Shown piece by piece: positions 35,951 to 54,403 of a stretch of 64,000 nucleotides of DNA (positions within the stretch are counted from its first letter, which is position 1; each line of letters starts with the position of its first letter). The stretch comes from Echiichthys vipera (lineage: Eukaryota > Chordata > Actinopteri > Perciformes > Trachinidae): contig OY829659.1 in NCBI GenBank assembly GCA_963691815.1, positions 8,280,515-8,344,514 on the forward strand, written 5' to 3'. Under the pieces are notes generated by a model, which saw nothing but the letters and a program-made list of their open reading frames with translations, had not been told where the DNA came from and made no database searches. Both the position numbers and the translations under genes were made by a program.

Positions 35951-38900
35951 TTAATGGGATTTGTAAAAATACACACATAGTCACCTCACATAAGGAGTCT
36001 AAATGTGTGACCATGAAGGGATGCTTGCTTCCAAATTACTTGAATTACCTCAAACAGCTTGCACTGGTCCCATTTAATTACTGTTATCAATAACTCATGT
36101 CTCACCCTATTTGCCTCATTTCCTGTGAATGCACTGTTAAGCAGCAGTCAACAATCTGTCTGTCACGGCATGGACATACAGAGAGACTTAATTACATTGC
36201 TCGAGGCTTTTGTCGGGGTAGCATGATTAGATGAGATGGGTACCATTCATTTTTAGGTACCAAACATGAAGCACATTTTGTAATCTTAAAACTTCAAGAG
36301 ACAATCTATTCCCTGTATCATGCAAATCCTTGTGCTGATGTATCAAACAAGACTTTTCTATGCTGCTGCTGACTGCAAATCAGTAGAATTTCTGCTTTTG
36401 CGCTTGGCTGATATGTTTATTCTTCACAAGATGAGAATAAAGTGCTTCTTTCATGCTTCACCGCTGTGCGCTCACAGTCATCTTTTGCACATTATGCTGT
36501 TGTTGCTACGATTACGTGAATCACATATCACAAATATTAAAAAAAATAAATCTCCATTTTTGTTTTGTTATATGCTTTTCTGCGTACACTCACATATGTA
36601 CAAACGAGAGAGTGGTTGCTCTTTACCTCAGGGGTCTGAAGTAAGATTGTAATCCTAATCTCCTCGATACATCACACCTCCACTGACTCCTGTTCATGCC
36701 TTGCTCCATCCGGCTTAGTCTAGCCTCAAGGATTGTCTGACAGATAATAGGAAGAACAGACTGAGGGGACTTAACCTCTGCAGATGCAGTCCAGGAATTC
36801 ATGTTTGCAATAATGTGCATCAACCCCATGTCAGGAGTTTGACTGGAGTGTACTTTGAGGACAAAGCCTTTACAGTGGGACATATGGGCGGGTCACTCCT
36901 TAAGGTTTCATCCCCATGTGCTCAGAAATGATAAAATATGTGCCCTGGTTGGCCTGTAGAACCAAACCTGGTGAAAATGTTCAATTCTGTATTATATTAT
37001 GTTTTCAATTGGCTATTCCTCTGGTCTCTTTATTGCTTGTTCTTGACGCAAACCATCTTAGTTCACTTTGTCGGAGCCTGCAACAGCATCTACCTTCTTC
37101 ATCTTCTGTTTTTCACTTTCAAAATCAGCAAGATGTGTGGGGTTATGGGCTAGGTTATTCTTCCTAAGCTTCTGCCATCTCCTAGCAAGCCCATGGTGGC
37201 AAACATGATTTATATATATCGTGTATATTTATAAATATATTTTGTATATTTTTTGTGTACTTGACATTGCTTAACAATACTCAAAAATGATCATGACACC
37301 AAAAGAGACCCTACATCCAACGAGATCTTGTGATATTAAAATGTGATAAAATGTTGTGTGGATAATTGGCAACAGAGTGACACACAATTCACAAACAATA
37401 TGTAAGCAGTGAGCACTGTAAGAAGATAGTGCCCCTATAACACAAACAAGTAACACACGGGTCCCCGCAGATTCTTTAACATCAGACTACAAGTTATAGG
37501 CTCAGTGTCGACACCTGACGGACCCGAAGCCTCCATATATGTAAAGACACAGACGGTCTCTGCCGCCTTGTCAGCTCCCAAGCTGACTGACAGTGGCTGG
37601 ATAACCTGCCTTTACCAGCTGACTGACAGACATTTATTAAACCAACATAGTTCATCATTCAGCCGTAGCATCATTAAATCATTTAGAAGTCCACTTGCTT
37701 AAAAAAAAAACATTAACTACTTTGATATAACAATTTATATTCCTCAGCTTTTGGCAGTTATGCTGCAGCAAAATATGTTATTCAAGCATAAAAGGGAACA
37801 TGGCCACTTTGTTAAAAATGTTGGGCGCACATGAATGCACAAACACACACACAGACATGGGCCAAAGTACAAAAGAGACTCCCTCCAGACACACATGCAC
37901 ACACAAACAATTACTGTCTGTCACACAGTGCATGTGCGTCTACATTTTCTACATGATTCATGAAGTCTTTTATTCCACTTGGACTAAGATTAAGGTGTGA
38001 CCCAGTTTTTTCCTTGCAGAGGATGTCTACTGTTTAGTTCTCTGCAAAACAATGTCCACATATTTTCTATCATTGAAGCTTAAGTGTAACGTATAACCAG
38101 CAGCGCCGAGGGCATGTGGAGAAGGGGGACATACACGACTACTGCTCATGGTAGGCTGCTATACATTGGATAAAGTGTCAAAAATGATTAGATCTTGGTT
38201 GTAGTGTAGAGAATTTGTAGGCATGTGGTTGCTGGAAGAAACTTTAAATAAAAAGGTCATGGTAGCAACGGAAATTTTTAAAATATTAAATATTAAAAAG
38301 GTATGGGGCTGTTTGTGAGGGTTATTCATTGACCATGAAATTGTATGAGGGGCGAGCTCAGGTCTGGAGCTTGAAGAGAAGTAAAAATCCGTTTTTCACA
38401 GGTAGAAAGTGGAAACTTCCATCTGTGCTGAGATCAGATGGAATAGGATAGAATCATTTGATCCATGACCTCTGGACATAGTAACACCTCCACAATTTAA
38501 AACAAACAAACGTTTTTTTAGCAGTGCTAATGTAGTTTGTGCTAGCACCCGGACAGTGTTGCTGAATATTGTTATTAATATTCTTTGCACAGTATCCCTT
38601 TGACTAGTTGCGTTGTACCATGAAGCGGTCACCGAATATACTGTACCTCATGAAGAGCACAGTCCGATTATTGGACAAAAGGCTGGAATGTGCTCTTAGG
38701 TCCTCTCAGTGTGCCTGAGTTGGGGCAGAAAGACGTATAATCAGGGGTATTACAGGCCAACCCGAAGTCACTGACAAGTGTTCCACTGTGTGCTTGCCAT
38801 GCAGCTTTTCCACCAAGACAGAGAGACGAAAATGTTCGCTGAGCATCTTATTTTTTCTTTGTTTGCTGCTGTACGACAATGGCAAAGGGATTTCTGAGAG

Positions 38901-38971
38901 TAAACATTTTTGCTGTGTGTTAAAAGAAAAGGAAATGAAAGACAATGTACGCGGCAAAGCAGAAAGAATAT
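35951..38971. other. Unique noncoding sequence
   Basis: No gene recognised. A 13-mer, agctgactgacag, occurs twice 36 bp apart (37581 and 37617). AT-rich DNA at 37205-37260. Frames of 60-110 codons overlap in several phases and show no family patterns. Confidence 0.5.
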
Positions 38972-39005
38972 TATATTTATATATATTATATTATATATAA
39001 ATATA
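38972..39005. repeat. AT-only palindrome (14-bp arms)
   Basis: The arms tatatttatatata and tatatataaatata are exact complements around a 6-bp centre (ttatat). It lies in a longer A+T-only run to about 39016. Such a sequence can extrude as a cruciform or be a fragile, slippage-prone site. Confidence 0.8.
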
Positions 39006-39560
39006 TATTATATTTACTAATATTACAATGTGTGTTTATTATAAGTATGTTTAGGCTGCATGGTGTTAAAGTCTCTGTCTCGGTCTAATTTTGACTTTTA
39101 CCGTGAGTCTTATTTTCATTAAGATAAGGAAGACATCAGTGATTACTGAAAGACTTATATAGTGTGTCATTCCCCTTCTGTCCCTCAGAGACAGACGCAC
39201 ATCATGCATAAATAAATCATACCCTATAGTAGTAGTTCCCTATACACTGTGCATACTAAATAATAATTATTTTTACATAATTGATTTATAAATTAATAAA
39301 TGCATTGTTCTGTCTAACTGCGATCCTGCTTAGGTTTGCAATATTTCCATTTATATAAGTTTACATTTATAAGGCATAACTGTTCAAGGAGGCTTTGTGG
39401 ATGTGAATGGCCTCCTTAGTTTTCACCAACCGTCCACCTACTGCTGGCTGTTGATCTTGACCTCTTTGATGTCTTTTAGTGTTGTGTTGACAGACAACTG
39501 GTGTTTTCTGCTTTCCTGTGAACCCAAAATTACAATAAATACATACAGTATAACAGATAA
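39006..39560. other. AT-rich noncoding spacer
   Basis: Includes AT-only DNA at its left edge. Nothing else recognised. Confidence 0.5.
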
Positions 39561-39717
39561 AGGGCCCTGTATAGACGATCCATAGCGCATGGTATAAAGT
39601 ACGTGGTGCAAGTACATTTAAGGCGTGTTCAACTAGTCACCAGCGTTAGTTTGAAACTACTTAAGACAGTTGCACTGCGCTGTGCGCCACTTTGCACCAG
39701 GTGGAAGATAGAGCCCT
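39561..39717. mobile_element. MITE, PIF/Harbinger-like (157 bp)
   Basis: The ends are imperfect inverted repeats, agggccctgtatagac on the left and the complement of agggctctatcttccac on the right. Between them are GC-rich words typical of a fish Harbinger-derived MITE (catagcgcatgg, cactgcgctgtgcgccactt). Flanks are taa on the left and tag on the right; PIF/Harbinger elements duplicate TWA, so this would be a target duplication with one mismatch. It has no coding capacity and depends on a transposase elsewhere. Confidence 0.55.
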
Positions 39718-42700
39718 TAGTATTTTAACAAGTCCACTCAGTCTCCTATTGGCAGCCAAATTAATCTGCAGGACTTTTCCAATTATTCCTAATGATTACA
39801 CCATCCCTCTTGTGTTTCAAGGGAGACTGCAGAAGCTGACAGCCGACCAACTCAGAAACAGTGGAGTCAGGATATCACATCCAAGCTCCAAGTTTTAATA
39901 AATAAATACAACTGTAAAAAAAAAAGAACAACAACAAACTGTATATTCATAAATGGCCAGTACTGTTGACAAATATATCCTCACAATCTGCCAGGTGACA
40001 GATTTTATGCTGTTTAACAGATTAGCCAACAAATATCATATAATTTAGATAGCAGTGTAACATGGCTAATAATGCCTCCAATTGTCATTGTACCAGAGGT
40101 GTATATATGTATATTGTGGTTCTTAAAATAAGCAGATGTAATGTATGTAGATTTGACCATTCATCCAAGATAAACTATTCCAGAGCAGAGCTGCAGTTCC
40201 TGTAGCAGGGATTCTCTGTGGAATAAATGAAAACTGTATTGACCCCAGCTCTGGAAAACAGATTGAAGAGAGACTGTTGAGCAGCTTGAGAGCCTGGCGC
40301 TGCTGAATCTTCACTTGGCATTACTGAGGAAGAGGGACATGGCACTTCTCGACTCATTTTCCCTCTCATTCTGGCCTCATACAACTCTGCTGTCTTTCTT
40401 CTTTTTTTCGTTTTCTTTTTCTCTTTTTCCCTTGCTTGTTTTTTCGCCCATTCCTTTCTTGAGCCTCTCTCGTTATCTTTGTCGCTCTACCTCCCATTAG
40501 GCCTCATGCTGTGGTGTGCTGAGGAGGTAAAGTGTTGGGTCCCATCTGGGCTTAATTTAGTTAACATCTGTTAGCTTCCCCCACTCTCTCCTACTGTCAC
40601 TACAGCTTTTCATTATATCACATAACAGACATGCAGAGTCATTACCGCTGCTATACTCTTTTGACAAGGATTTCTGCCACATCCTCAGTGTCTTTATCTG
40701 TTCATCCTTATTCTCTGACTTCATTTTGATTCTCCCTTTTCGTTTTCTCCACTCTGCTTGTTTCCTCACCGTTTTTGTCAGCATATAAAACTAAAAAATG
40801 AGTCCCGAATGCAGCTTGTTGTCTCATCAGCTTGCTGCCCCTATTTCTTTTCTCTTAACTGCATTTGCCTCTTTGTCTCTCTCTCTCACTCAACAACACC
40901 CCCGACCTTGATACTACCGAAACAATTACTGAGTCAGCATCATGTGTTTACAACCTTGCCTGGTGTGACTCTAACTCTCAGCTTTACCACCATATCCTCT
41001 GCAGAGATAACGACAGCTTTATTTATTTACAGCATCATCTAGGCTACTTTAAACGTGTGTAACTATTGAGGTTTGAGACTAGACAGGGTCTATCCCCATT
41101 GCAGTGGATAAGAACTATACAAGGAATCAAAATGGACAAGTCTAAACATTTAGAAAATGGCCATATTAAGTTGGAAGCAGCAACAAAATGTCATAATGTA
41201 TCAGGGCACAGACATGTAGAAGGCCTCCCACCCGTCCTACATAAGAGCAAGACACCCGGACTGAAAGAGATGCAAAATTGTTGTTGTTGTGTGTCTCTTT
41301 GTGATCGTTTGGTGTGTAGCGTTTAACACAAACACAGATATTTTCCCTTCAAAACAACATGGAACAGACTGGAGCATTAATCCGTCACCTGCTACAGATA
41401 AATGCTCCATCCGTTCCAGCTTCTTTTCTCTGGAAATATGATTAGAGAGCGCAGCCCGAGGCTGGGGATGGAGAAACAGGTCTGTTTACATGTCAATGTT
41501 CTGGTGGCCACAGCATGCATTTCTATACAGATACAGTATACCATATCCAATGTATAAAAGAGATTAGATTGGGCTCTCCGGGTATGCACAGCAGGAAATA
41601 TAATAATGCTATTAGGGCATGGAGAGATGAAAAACCAGCATGACATTGTGTGTTGGGTGAGATGATTTGTGTCTGTATATGTTGCGCATTTGATGCGGAG
41701 TGTGTCTTTGAAGAAGCACGAGCCCTCAGTTGTAAGAAGCAGTGTCAAAGTTAACTACGGTATGTAGTTGTTCAAATGATTAAAATTCCACTTATTTACA
41801 TTGTTTTAATTGAATCCATACAAAATCCAAAGCCCAAATCTGGGATAAACTTAAATAATAATAAAATGACATTAGACTGCAAATATAAACTAAAATCACA
41901 ACCCTAATAACATCTTAAATTGATATTTAATAGAATTTAGTCTAATATATAGCCCAAAGTAATGTGAAAATGAAGGGATGTTATCTGAAAAACGGATTCA
42001 TTTGTAGTTGTTGGGACTTTTGATTTTGGTGTTTGTTGTTGTTTTAAGTGGTAAATGTGTTGTTTAATATGGGAAGTTATCATATTTATTATTTCATAGT
42101 GAGTTGCAGTTTTGTATGTGCACTTGAGTGTTAACGCATGTTTGTGGGCAGTTTGACCACCATGAGTACACAGGCCTCAGGGAAGCAGCTGCCTCCTCTG
42201 GGAGGATTCCTGTTGTTCATATTTTCTCCATGGCTGGTTGCGTTACAGAAAGGCTAAGTCTGTGTGCTGCTCCGCAATATGGAATATTATATCTGTGGGG
42301 GTTTCTATTATACAACTCATCCTTGTTAAGACCCTCTAGAGTGTGTTGTAATTGTGAACAATTATCATCTGCTTTACAAAAACACACTGGATGTGGGCTG
42401 AGCTGCTACTAAATCAAACACAGCATCAAAAGCTCTAATATTTAATTATTAGCTATTCTGCTTCGTGTACAATCTAGCATATCCTAAGCCAAACTGAAGA
42501 CCTGCACGCTTTGGATTGAAATCTGTATATTACTTACTTAATCCTCTTTGTTCCCAGTGGAAGTCTTCAACTCTCTGTCTCTGTCTTATCCTTTCCTGCG
42601 CAGCATGTTGTACCTCGCCCTAAGTTAGATTAGCTGTTTTCAGTTCAGTTGGCCTTCCTTGTTTCCTCTTTCATCCAGATCCATTCTGCTCCATTTTTTA

Positions 42701-44635
42701 TTTCTAGCACCACATTTCAATAGTTTTTGGTTTTTGTACAGGCCGTCACTAGAGATATTTTCTCGCCAAAAGATGTGCGGTACCTTCATGAAAAGCATTA
42801 TTTATTTCTCAACCACGCTCCAGCATTCTGATTTACCATTGCAGTTACGTATCTGCATTCATCAGGTGGCCAGAAACACATCTCCAAATACGTGCTGTTG
42901 CTCCGTGCCTACTGGATGTCACTTGAGGGTTGTCAGGGCTATGTGTCGGTCAGGTTGTTTTGAAGTTTGTCTGTCCCCTAATGTCCCAAAAAATTAATTA
43001 ATGCAGATTCAGCGGGCAATATAAGTGACCCCCCCCTCCAGGCAAGTAATTATCTATTTGTTGTGAGGATTCATGGCATTTTCCTGTATTTTTCTGTGGG
43101 AGGAATTATGGTTACATCATAGACTAGGGTATGCGTGCCTGTGTGCGTGTGCGTGTGTGCGTGTGCGTGTGTGCGTCTCTTGTATTTGGTTAAACCTTTT
43201 GCGGGGAAATGAGTCTCATTAGAGACAATCAGAATGTAGTGCGTTTGAGTTTGTACATTTACCATCACAGAGAGCTGCCACAGCTTACAGTCCTGTAGCC
43301 AATGAGCCCCCTTTGTTTCTGAAAAGGTTGGACTTAATGGAAATTTCTACAAAGTATGATAGACTATAAATGCTTTGGTTTTTTTTTTTGCTCTGTACAA
43401 TCTGAATTCCCTAAATAAATCTTTTAAGTAATAAAGTTTAACTATTCAAAAGAGCCGTGAAATAGCCTACTAGATGGTGATTGTAAAAGAAATGCCCTCC
43501 AGACTGCAGCTCATTAGGCCAAACCCCTTACAATCCTTCCCACTCCACCACTCTCCTCCTCTTCCGTTGAATCACTGAATGTTACTCTTCCCAACTAATT
43601 ACCTGTCCACCTTTCATCTGTGCACTCCTCTCTTATTCCCTTCCCTAGTCTATCATTATACTCCTCTACTTTGTCGACTCTTCTTCAGTCCTCTCCCTTT
43701 CCCTCTTCTTTGTCTCTCAGTATTCATCTTGTCATACGACCATCCACAGCACCATCTAGCTACCGAAACACCTGAGCTGAGGCAGTATCACACAGAATTC
43801 TGCAGATGGAAATCCTCTTTTATCTTTGGTCTTTCCTGGTGCCGGCTGAATGTCCTTTTTTTCCATCTTTTGGTCTTATCTGAATGTCTAGAACCCTCAC
43901 CTGGTGCCAGGTAGTCAAAGCTGGGCTCTTCAACACGCTATTATGTCTCGTGCACCTATACGAGTATAATGATTACAAATTATGTGCAGTCAGTGGGGGA
44001 AAACTGCTGATTACTTTGCTGCATTACCCCAAATCAGGTCTAACAAGAAGAGAGCATCTAGATTTTGAGTTGATTTATCCCTAATTAGAATTTAACATCT
44101 GTAATTCGAGCAGTCTGGATGGTGATAAATACTAGGGCGGTCACTTCATCAAGAAGCCAAATTTGAACAAATAACAGTTGAGACGTAAATCGCCGTGTCA
44201 TGTAAAGACAAATGCATTTTAGTATCACCGTTACAGTTTAAATTATCTGATTTTTTTCTCCCCACGTTCAAATGAAGTGCTTGAATTTCGAATAATAGAT
44301 ACCAGTGTCCAGTTAGCAGATTATGCACAAATCACATATTTTACATAAATGAACTTACATGCATTCTGTATCAGCAGCAACTATTAAAGTTACATTATGT
44401 TTATATCCTGGAATTGTGTAATGGGGTGTCCATTAGCAGCACACTCCTTTATTGCTGCCTCTTCTTAATGTGTGATGCTGGTAGAAGTGTTGAATGTGGA
44501 AATAAAATAAAACATTAAGTTGCACTTAAGTTAAAAGCATATTTTATATGCCAATGCAGCCAAACATGATTGCACACATAACTTCCTTTGTTGCAGGGAA
44601 AGCAATGTAGGTTTTAATCATGATCCATCCACTGG
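39718..44635. other. Unique noncoding sequence
   Basis: About 4.9 kb without a recognised gene. Pyrimidine-rich tracts at 40380-40500 and 43560-43720 give Ser/Leu/Phe-rich frames. Minus frame 41748-41392 (118 codons) and plus frame 42659-42997 (112 codons) show no domain features. A GT-rich array is listed separately. Confidence 0.5.
43132..43176 (+). repeat. Imperfect GT/GC-rich array
   Basis: GT and GC dinucleotides mixed in tgtgcgtgtg-type words, purine-pyrimidine alternating throughout. Confidence 0.9.
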
Positions 44636-45025
44636 GAATTCCAGTACCAACACCTTGAATTTGATACTGGTTCCTGAATGATACTAAGTCTGATACCAAA
44701 AGAAATTACAACATGTAAACATTACACATTGCAGTCCATATCTTTATTTTTATTTTACAGTTTCTTTACACCTTCGATCTCTCAAAATACAATGTTTTTT
44801 CTGGCTCTACTTTGTGTTAGACAGCCAATCAGCAGCATGATTAGATCTTAGAACAAGGCAACATGGCGGATGCTTATTGGCCAAGAGACGGTGATGAGAT
44901 TTACTCTTTAGATATAAGAATTTGGTATTCAATGACATGGCATTTTTCAATACAATCGCAATTTGGTCTGTGCCTAAAAATAGAAGCATAAAAATTTAAA
45001 AAAAGTTCAGTACCCAGCAATAATG
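44636..45025. repeat. Dispersed teleost repeat, unclassified
   Basis: The ordered words ttgatactggttcctgaatg, cagtttctttacaccttcga, ctctcaaaatacaatg, acagccaatcagcagcatga, caacatggcggatgcttatt and gagatttactctttagatat match a repeat I recall from fish genomes that begins and ends with 'ggtacc'-like words (here gataccaaaa and agttcagtacccagc). The minus frame at 44989-44807 belongs to it and is not a gene. Class unknown. Confidence 0.45.
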
Positions 45026-45634
45026 ATCAGAGCCATCTCCAAAACATTATTTTATCAGTTACGTTTGAGTTGAGGGCAGCAAAAGGGCATGATGCATCTC
45101 CTTGTTGCAGCCTCACTTTTGGTTGATAAAATACATTTGTACACGTAATGTTGAAAATGACACCCTCTGCAAAGAGCTCCTCATCCCGGCCTCCTCATCC
45201 CTCCCTCAACAGTCTTTACTTCCGCCTCATTGCCTCTGTCCCACCTATTGTCTAGCATGCTTTCAACTGTGAGCTCCTCAGTGGTTAACTAGCACCATCA
45301 GGTTGTGTTACCTTCCATTGTCTGCTAATTGGATTTAGGTGCTGTTAATTGCATTCGGCATTCTATCCGCTCACAGCTGTGCCGGCTGAGGTAAAGAGCT
45401 GTGATTGCTCTCATGTCGCTAATTGTGCTGACAAGCATACAGAGTCGTGGGTGAGCTTTGGTAATGATGGTAAACATGTTTATCAATTTGTATATCAGGG
45501 TAAAGTGCAGGCTATGCAAATTAAAAAATGGTGTGTGTGTGTGTGTGTCTGCGTGTCTATCTACTTTATTTTGAAAAGTAATACCTATTATAAACAGTGT
45601 TCTTAATTTTGTGGAGACTAAATAAATGTTTGTT
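45026..45634. other. Noncoding sequence
   Basis: Includes a block at 45300-45430 with homeodomain-like words (tgctaattggatt, ctgttaattgcatt, gctaattgtgctg) that could be regulatory, and a short (GT)9-type array near 45531-45548. No gene recognised. Confidence 0.45.
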
Positions 45635-45649
45635 TATATATATATAGAT

Positions 45650-45692
<43 letters not shown>
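45635..45692. repeat. (TA)n array with short interruption
   Basis: TA repeats at 45635-45646, then gatctacag, then perfect TA at 45656-45692. Confidence 0.95.
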
Positions 45693-45694
<2 letters not shown>

Positions 45695-45900
45695 ACAATA
45701 TCTTTCACTGCTTATTAGTCAGTGTTGATTTTAACTTTAGACATTTACTAAACATTTACTTCATAACTTTGACTAAACGTTTTTTTATATTGTGTGTTCT
45801 TACAACAAATCATGTGAAATTTGAAGCATGGATAAGGTATTGTTAGGCTAAAATCAGGCTTACACAATAAAAAGGACTGTAGTGACTGCTACACTAGTGC

Positions 45901-46205
45901 CTTATTTCCATTGAATGGTTCGGCTTACCTGTCTTTTGGTACCAGTGCTTTTCGCTATCCCATTTTGCAGTTGCTATCAACGGTAACCTGACTGTTTAAA
46001 AATGGCAGTTTTATGCAGGTTTTTCTGAGTCACACTAGCGACAATTTTAGTTACAGTTCTCGCTGACTGATCTGCAGTGTGAACTCAGCTATCATCGAGG
46101 TGGAACCAATAAGTACCAGATAATATCTTAACTTTTGCTAATGGATAACCAAACGTGAGCTGGTCGAGTTGATAAGAGTGGTGCCATATCATTAAAGGAA
46201 ATATT
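45901..46205. repeat. Non-autonomous transposon-like repeat with weak inverted ends
   Basis: The left end reads tatttccattgaatggttcggc and the complement of the right end reads tatttcctttaatgatatggc, an imperfect inverted pair. The interior includes ttttggtaccagtgc and gagctggtcgagttg, words I associate with a fish repeat described by 'tttccac..tggtacggttcggc' termini. It has no reading frame. The class is not assigned and no target duplication was seen. Confidence 0.45.
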
Positions 46206-47160
46206 GCCCTATATGTTGTCATCAAAATAAGGGGACACTATTCGTGATGACACCCCTAATGCCAGTCCGATCAGAAATCCCTGATGCCTTATCAGAACTG
46301 GGCCCCTCTCCCTCTCTCTCTGGACTTCTGTGTCCTACATCAGCTTTTATCTCCCCCTCCCTTCTAAACTCTCTTGACCCTTTGACCATTGAATGGAACT
46401 GAAGCTTGTTGTTGATGATTAACCTTGTAAGGCTAATTTATGAAAGACTAACAGACACTAACGCCAAAAAGTGAAAGTAAAGCATTCTCGTCCCCTCTCT
46501 CTCTCACAGCCTGAACACAGCTCACAGACTCTTATCAGATCTGATAAGGAGACGAGAGACTGATTTTTAGTATGTTCTTAAAACAACTATTGAAGGATTG
46601 TTAACTATTATAATGTGTTTTGTTTTATTAATCTGTAAAGGAAGTTGTTTTGTTTGAAACAGCTCTAATCATTCTCTGACCAATAACGGCAAACACACAC
46701 ACACACTCATCACTCATAGGAATACTACAATATTGTTAAACAACAAATTTAACTTAAATACATTCTATGTAGGTTACACATAATACAAGTTATGAAGATG
46801 ATATAATAGCAGCAGTTACAATCTAGCTCTTGAGCTACTAAATGCTCCACTCAGTTCACCTAGCTGGTGAACATACTGAACATTGATAACCTTGTCTGTC
46901 TGCTGATTGATGCTCTAAAGCTCTGTATAGAGCTAGGGGGAACTGAAGAGTTTTAATTATTACTATGAGTGACTCCTTTCACATACAAGTAGTCATGTGA
47001 TCCACTGATAATATACTGTGAAGATATTGATGTAATCCGCTTTAATTGCTCTCAGGTCACACCAGCCTTTTTGACGGCTACATTTTATACATAATTCATG
47101 ATATCATGGCTGACACGAAAATGGGAAAATAAGATAAAGGAAATGAGTCACTAGAGAAGA
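46206..47160. other. Unique noncoding sequence with GATA-type sites
   Basis: No gene. Contains an 18-bp palindrome of two GATA motifs (separate entry) and a further cttatcag at 46288-46295. Short (CA) runs near 46695-46706. Confidence 0.5.
46531..46548. promoter_or_regulatory. Palindromic double GATA motif
   Basis: The 18-bp sequence cttatcagatctgataag is perfectly self-complementary and holds two inverted TGATAAG words, the preferred GATA-factor core, separated by 2 bp. Palindromic GATA sites of this type bind with high affinity through both zinc fingers. Functional relevance here is inferred only. Confidence 0.35.
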
Positions 47161-47168
47161 ATCTAGTG

Positions 47169-47327
47169 CAAGGGTGTCAAACTGATCCAGTAAAGGGCCA
47201 TGTGAACAAATCAACTGTGTGAAGACAGTTCAGGTGATTGAGTAAGTCGAGTCAGGTGTGTTCTTGCTTGGTTGGAATGAAAACCTGCAGCCACACGGCC
47301 CTTTACTGGATCAGTTTGACACCCCTG
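47169..47327. mobile_element. hAT-type MITE with target-site duplication (159 bp)
   Basis: The terminal inverted repeats are about 31 bp and differ at one base: caagggtgtcaaactgatcc at the left, and the right end complements to caggggtgtcaaactgatcc. They are flanked by 8-bp direct repeats, atctagtg (47161-47168) and atctagag (47328-47335), with one mismatch, the signature length of hAT superfamily insertions. The 'caggggtgtcaaact' terminus is known from MITEs in many animals. No coding capacity; it would have been moved by a hAT transposase elsewhere. The 61-codon minus frame across it is not a gene. Confidence 0.9.
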
Positions 47328-47394
47328 ATCTAGAGCTTCTAACTGCTGAATGGATGCTAAATTAGTTCTGTATCTGCTTGATCTGTAAACAGGC

Positions 47395-47628
<234 letters not shown>

Positions 47629-47875
47629 CTCATTCTCTTTCACCCCTCCCCCTGTTCTCTCTCAGTTCTTTATTAGACTCTTTAGGGAAAACAAATAAAA
47701 CAAAGCACTGCATTACAGCTCTCTAATTACTCATTTAAAAGCACAGCCTCTCACAGTTTACAGGCCAAACACGAATAAAATGGAGGGCAAAAAATGTCCC
47801 GCATAACATCAGTGCAAACATCGCATCCATCTTGGGCACTGTGAGAAGCCTGGTATGAGTAATGTGTTATGAGAA

Positions 47876-47878
<3 letters not shown>
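47629..47878. other. Short noncoding spacer
   Basis: Pyrimidine-rich at the left, otherwise unremarkable. Confidence 0.5.

Positions 47879-47933
<55 letters not shown>
47879..47933 (+). repeat. (GT)n microsatellite, 55 bp
   Basis: Perfect dinucleotide array. Confidence 0.98.
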
Positions 47934-47935
<2 letters not shown>

Positions 47936-48454
47936 GACTAACTCTTGGATTTGGTGTGTGTGCTTATGTGTCCATTTGTCTGTCTCAGCGAGGTGCGTGT
48001 GTGCGTAAGAATCCCCTATAACTAATGCATGCTGGCATGAGGTGTAGAGCTGCATCAGCATTTATACTCCTGGTAATTTCTCTGTACACACACATTCAAA
48101 TTTATATTCTTGCGAGGGCCCATTACACTGCGCTCCCTAGTCTCTAATCACAGTCTTTACCTAAACCAAAGTCCATTTTTGGAAAGACTTTTCACTTTTT
48201 GTGCTAACCTAAGCTACAGAAAATAGGTGCTAGCTGTAGCTTTTTATTTATAATACTAGCACAAATCTGGTATCAATCATTTCAGCTATACAAACTATTT
48301 CTTCAACCCTAGTTTTATTTTCATACTTGGTTAACACATCGTGCAACAGTTTTCATTGGAACTACTTTCTATTAAAAAGATAGTCCCTATGAAAACTGTT
48401 CTCATTGTGTTCTGTGGGTTATCCAAAGAAACAGGGACTTGTAAATTATTTAAA
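47934..48454. other. Noncoding spacer
   Basis: Nothing recognised. Confidence 0.5.
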
Positions 48455-48610
48455 GGTCCCATAATATTATTATCATTATGTTTACTTTATTTTTCTCATA
48501 CTGTCTGAATGTACTTGTATTCTCCCTCTTTTAGCGCCTTTCTCTTTAAGCCTCCCTACCGAACAAGCCCAGTCTGCTCCGGCTGGTCAGCGTTTCCAGG
48601 TCTTCTTAAA
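48455..48610 (+). repeat. Dispersed teleost repeat fragment
   Basis: The words aaaggtcccataatattatt, tttttctcatactgtctgaa, ttttagcgcctttctcttta, agcctccctaccgaac and ggtcagcgtttccaggtctt, in order, match a repeat I recall as very abundant in percomorph genomes. Noncoding, class unknown. Confidence 0.45.
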
Positions 48611-48635
48611 GTTCAAGAAATATACACACACATAT

Positions 48636-48636
<1 letters not shown>

Positions 48637-48690
<54 letters not shown>
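48637..48690 (+). repeat. (AC)n microsatellite, 54 bp
   Basis: Perfect dinucleotide array, preceded by a degenerate tatacacacacatatg. Confidence 0.98.
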
Positions 48691-54403
<5,713 letters not shown>

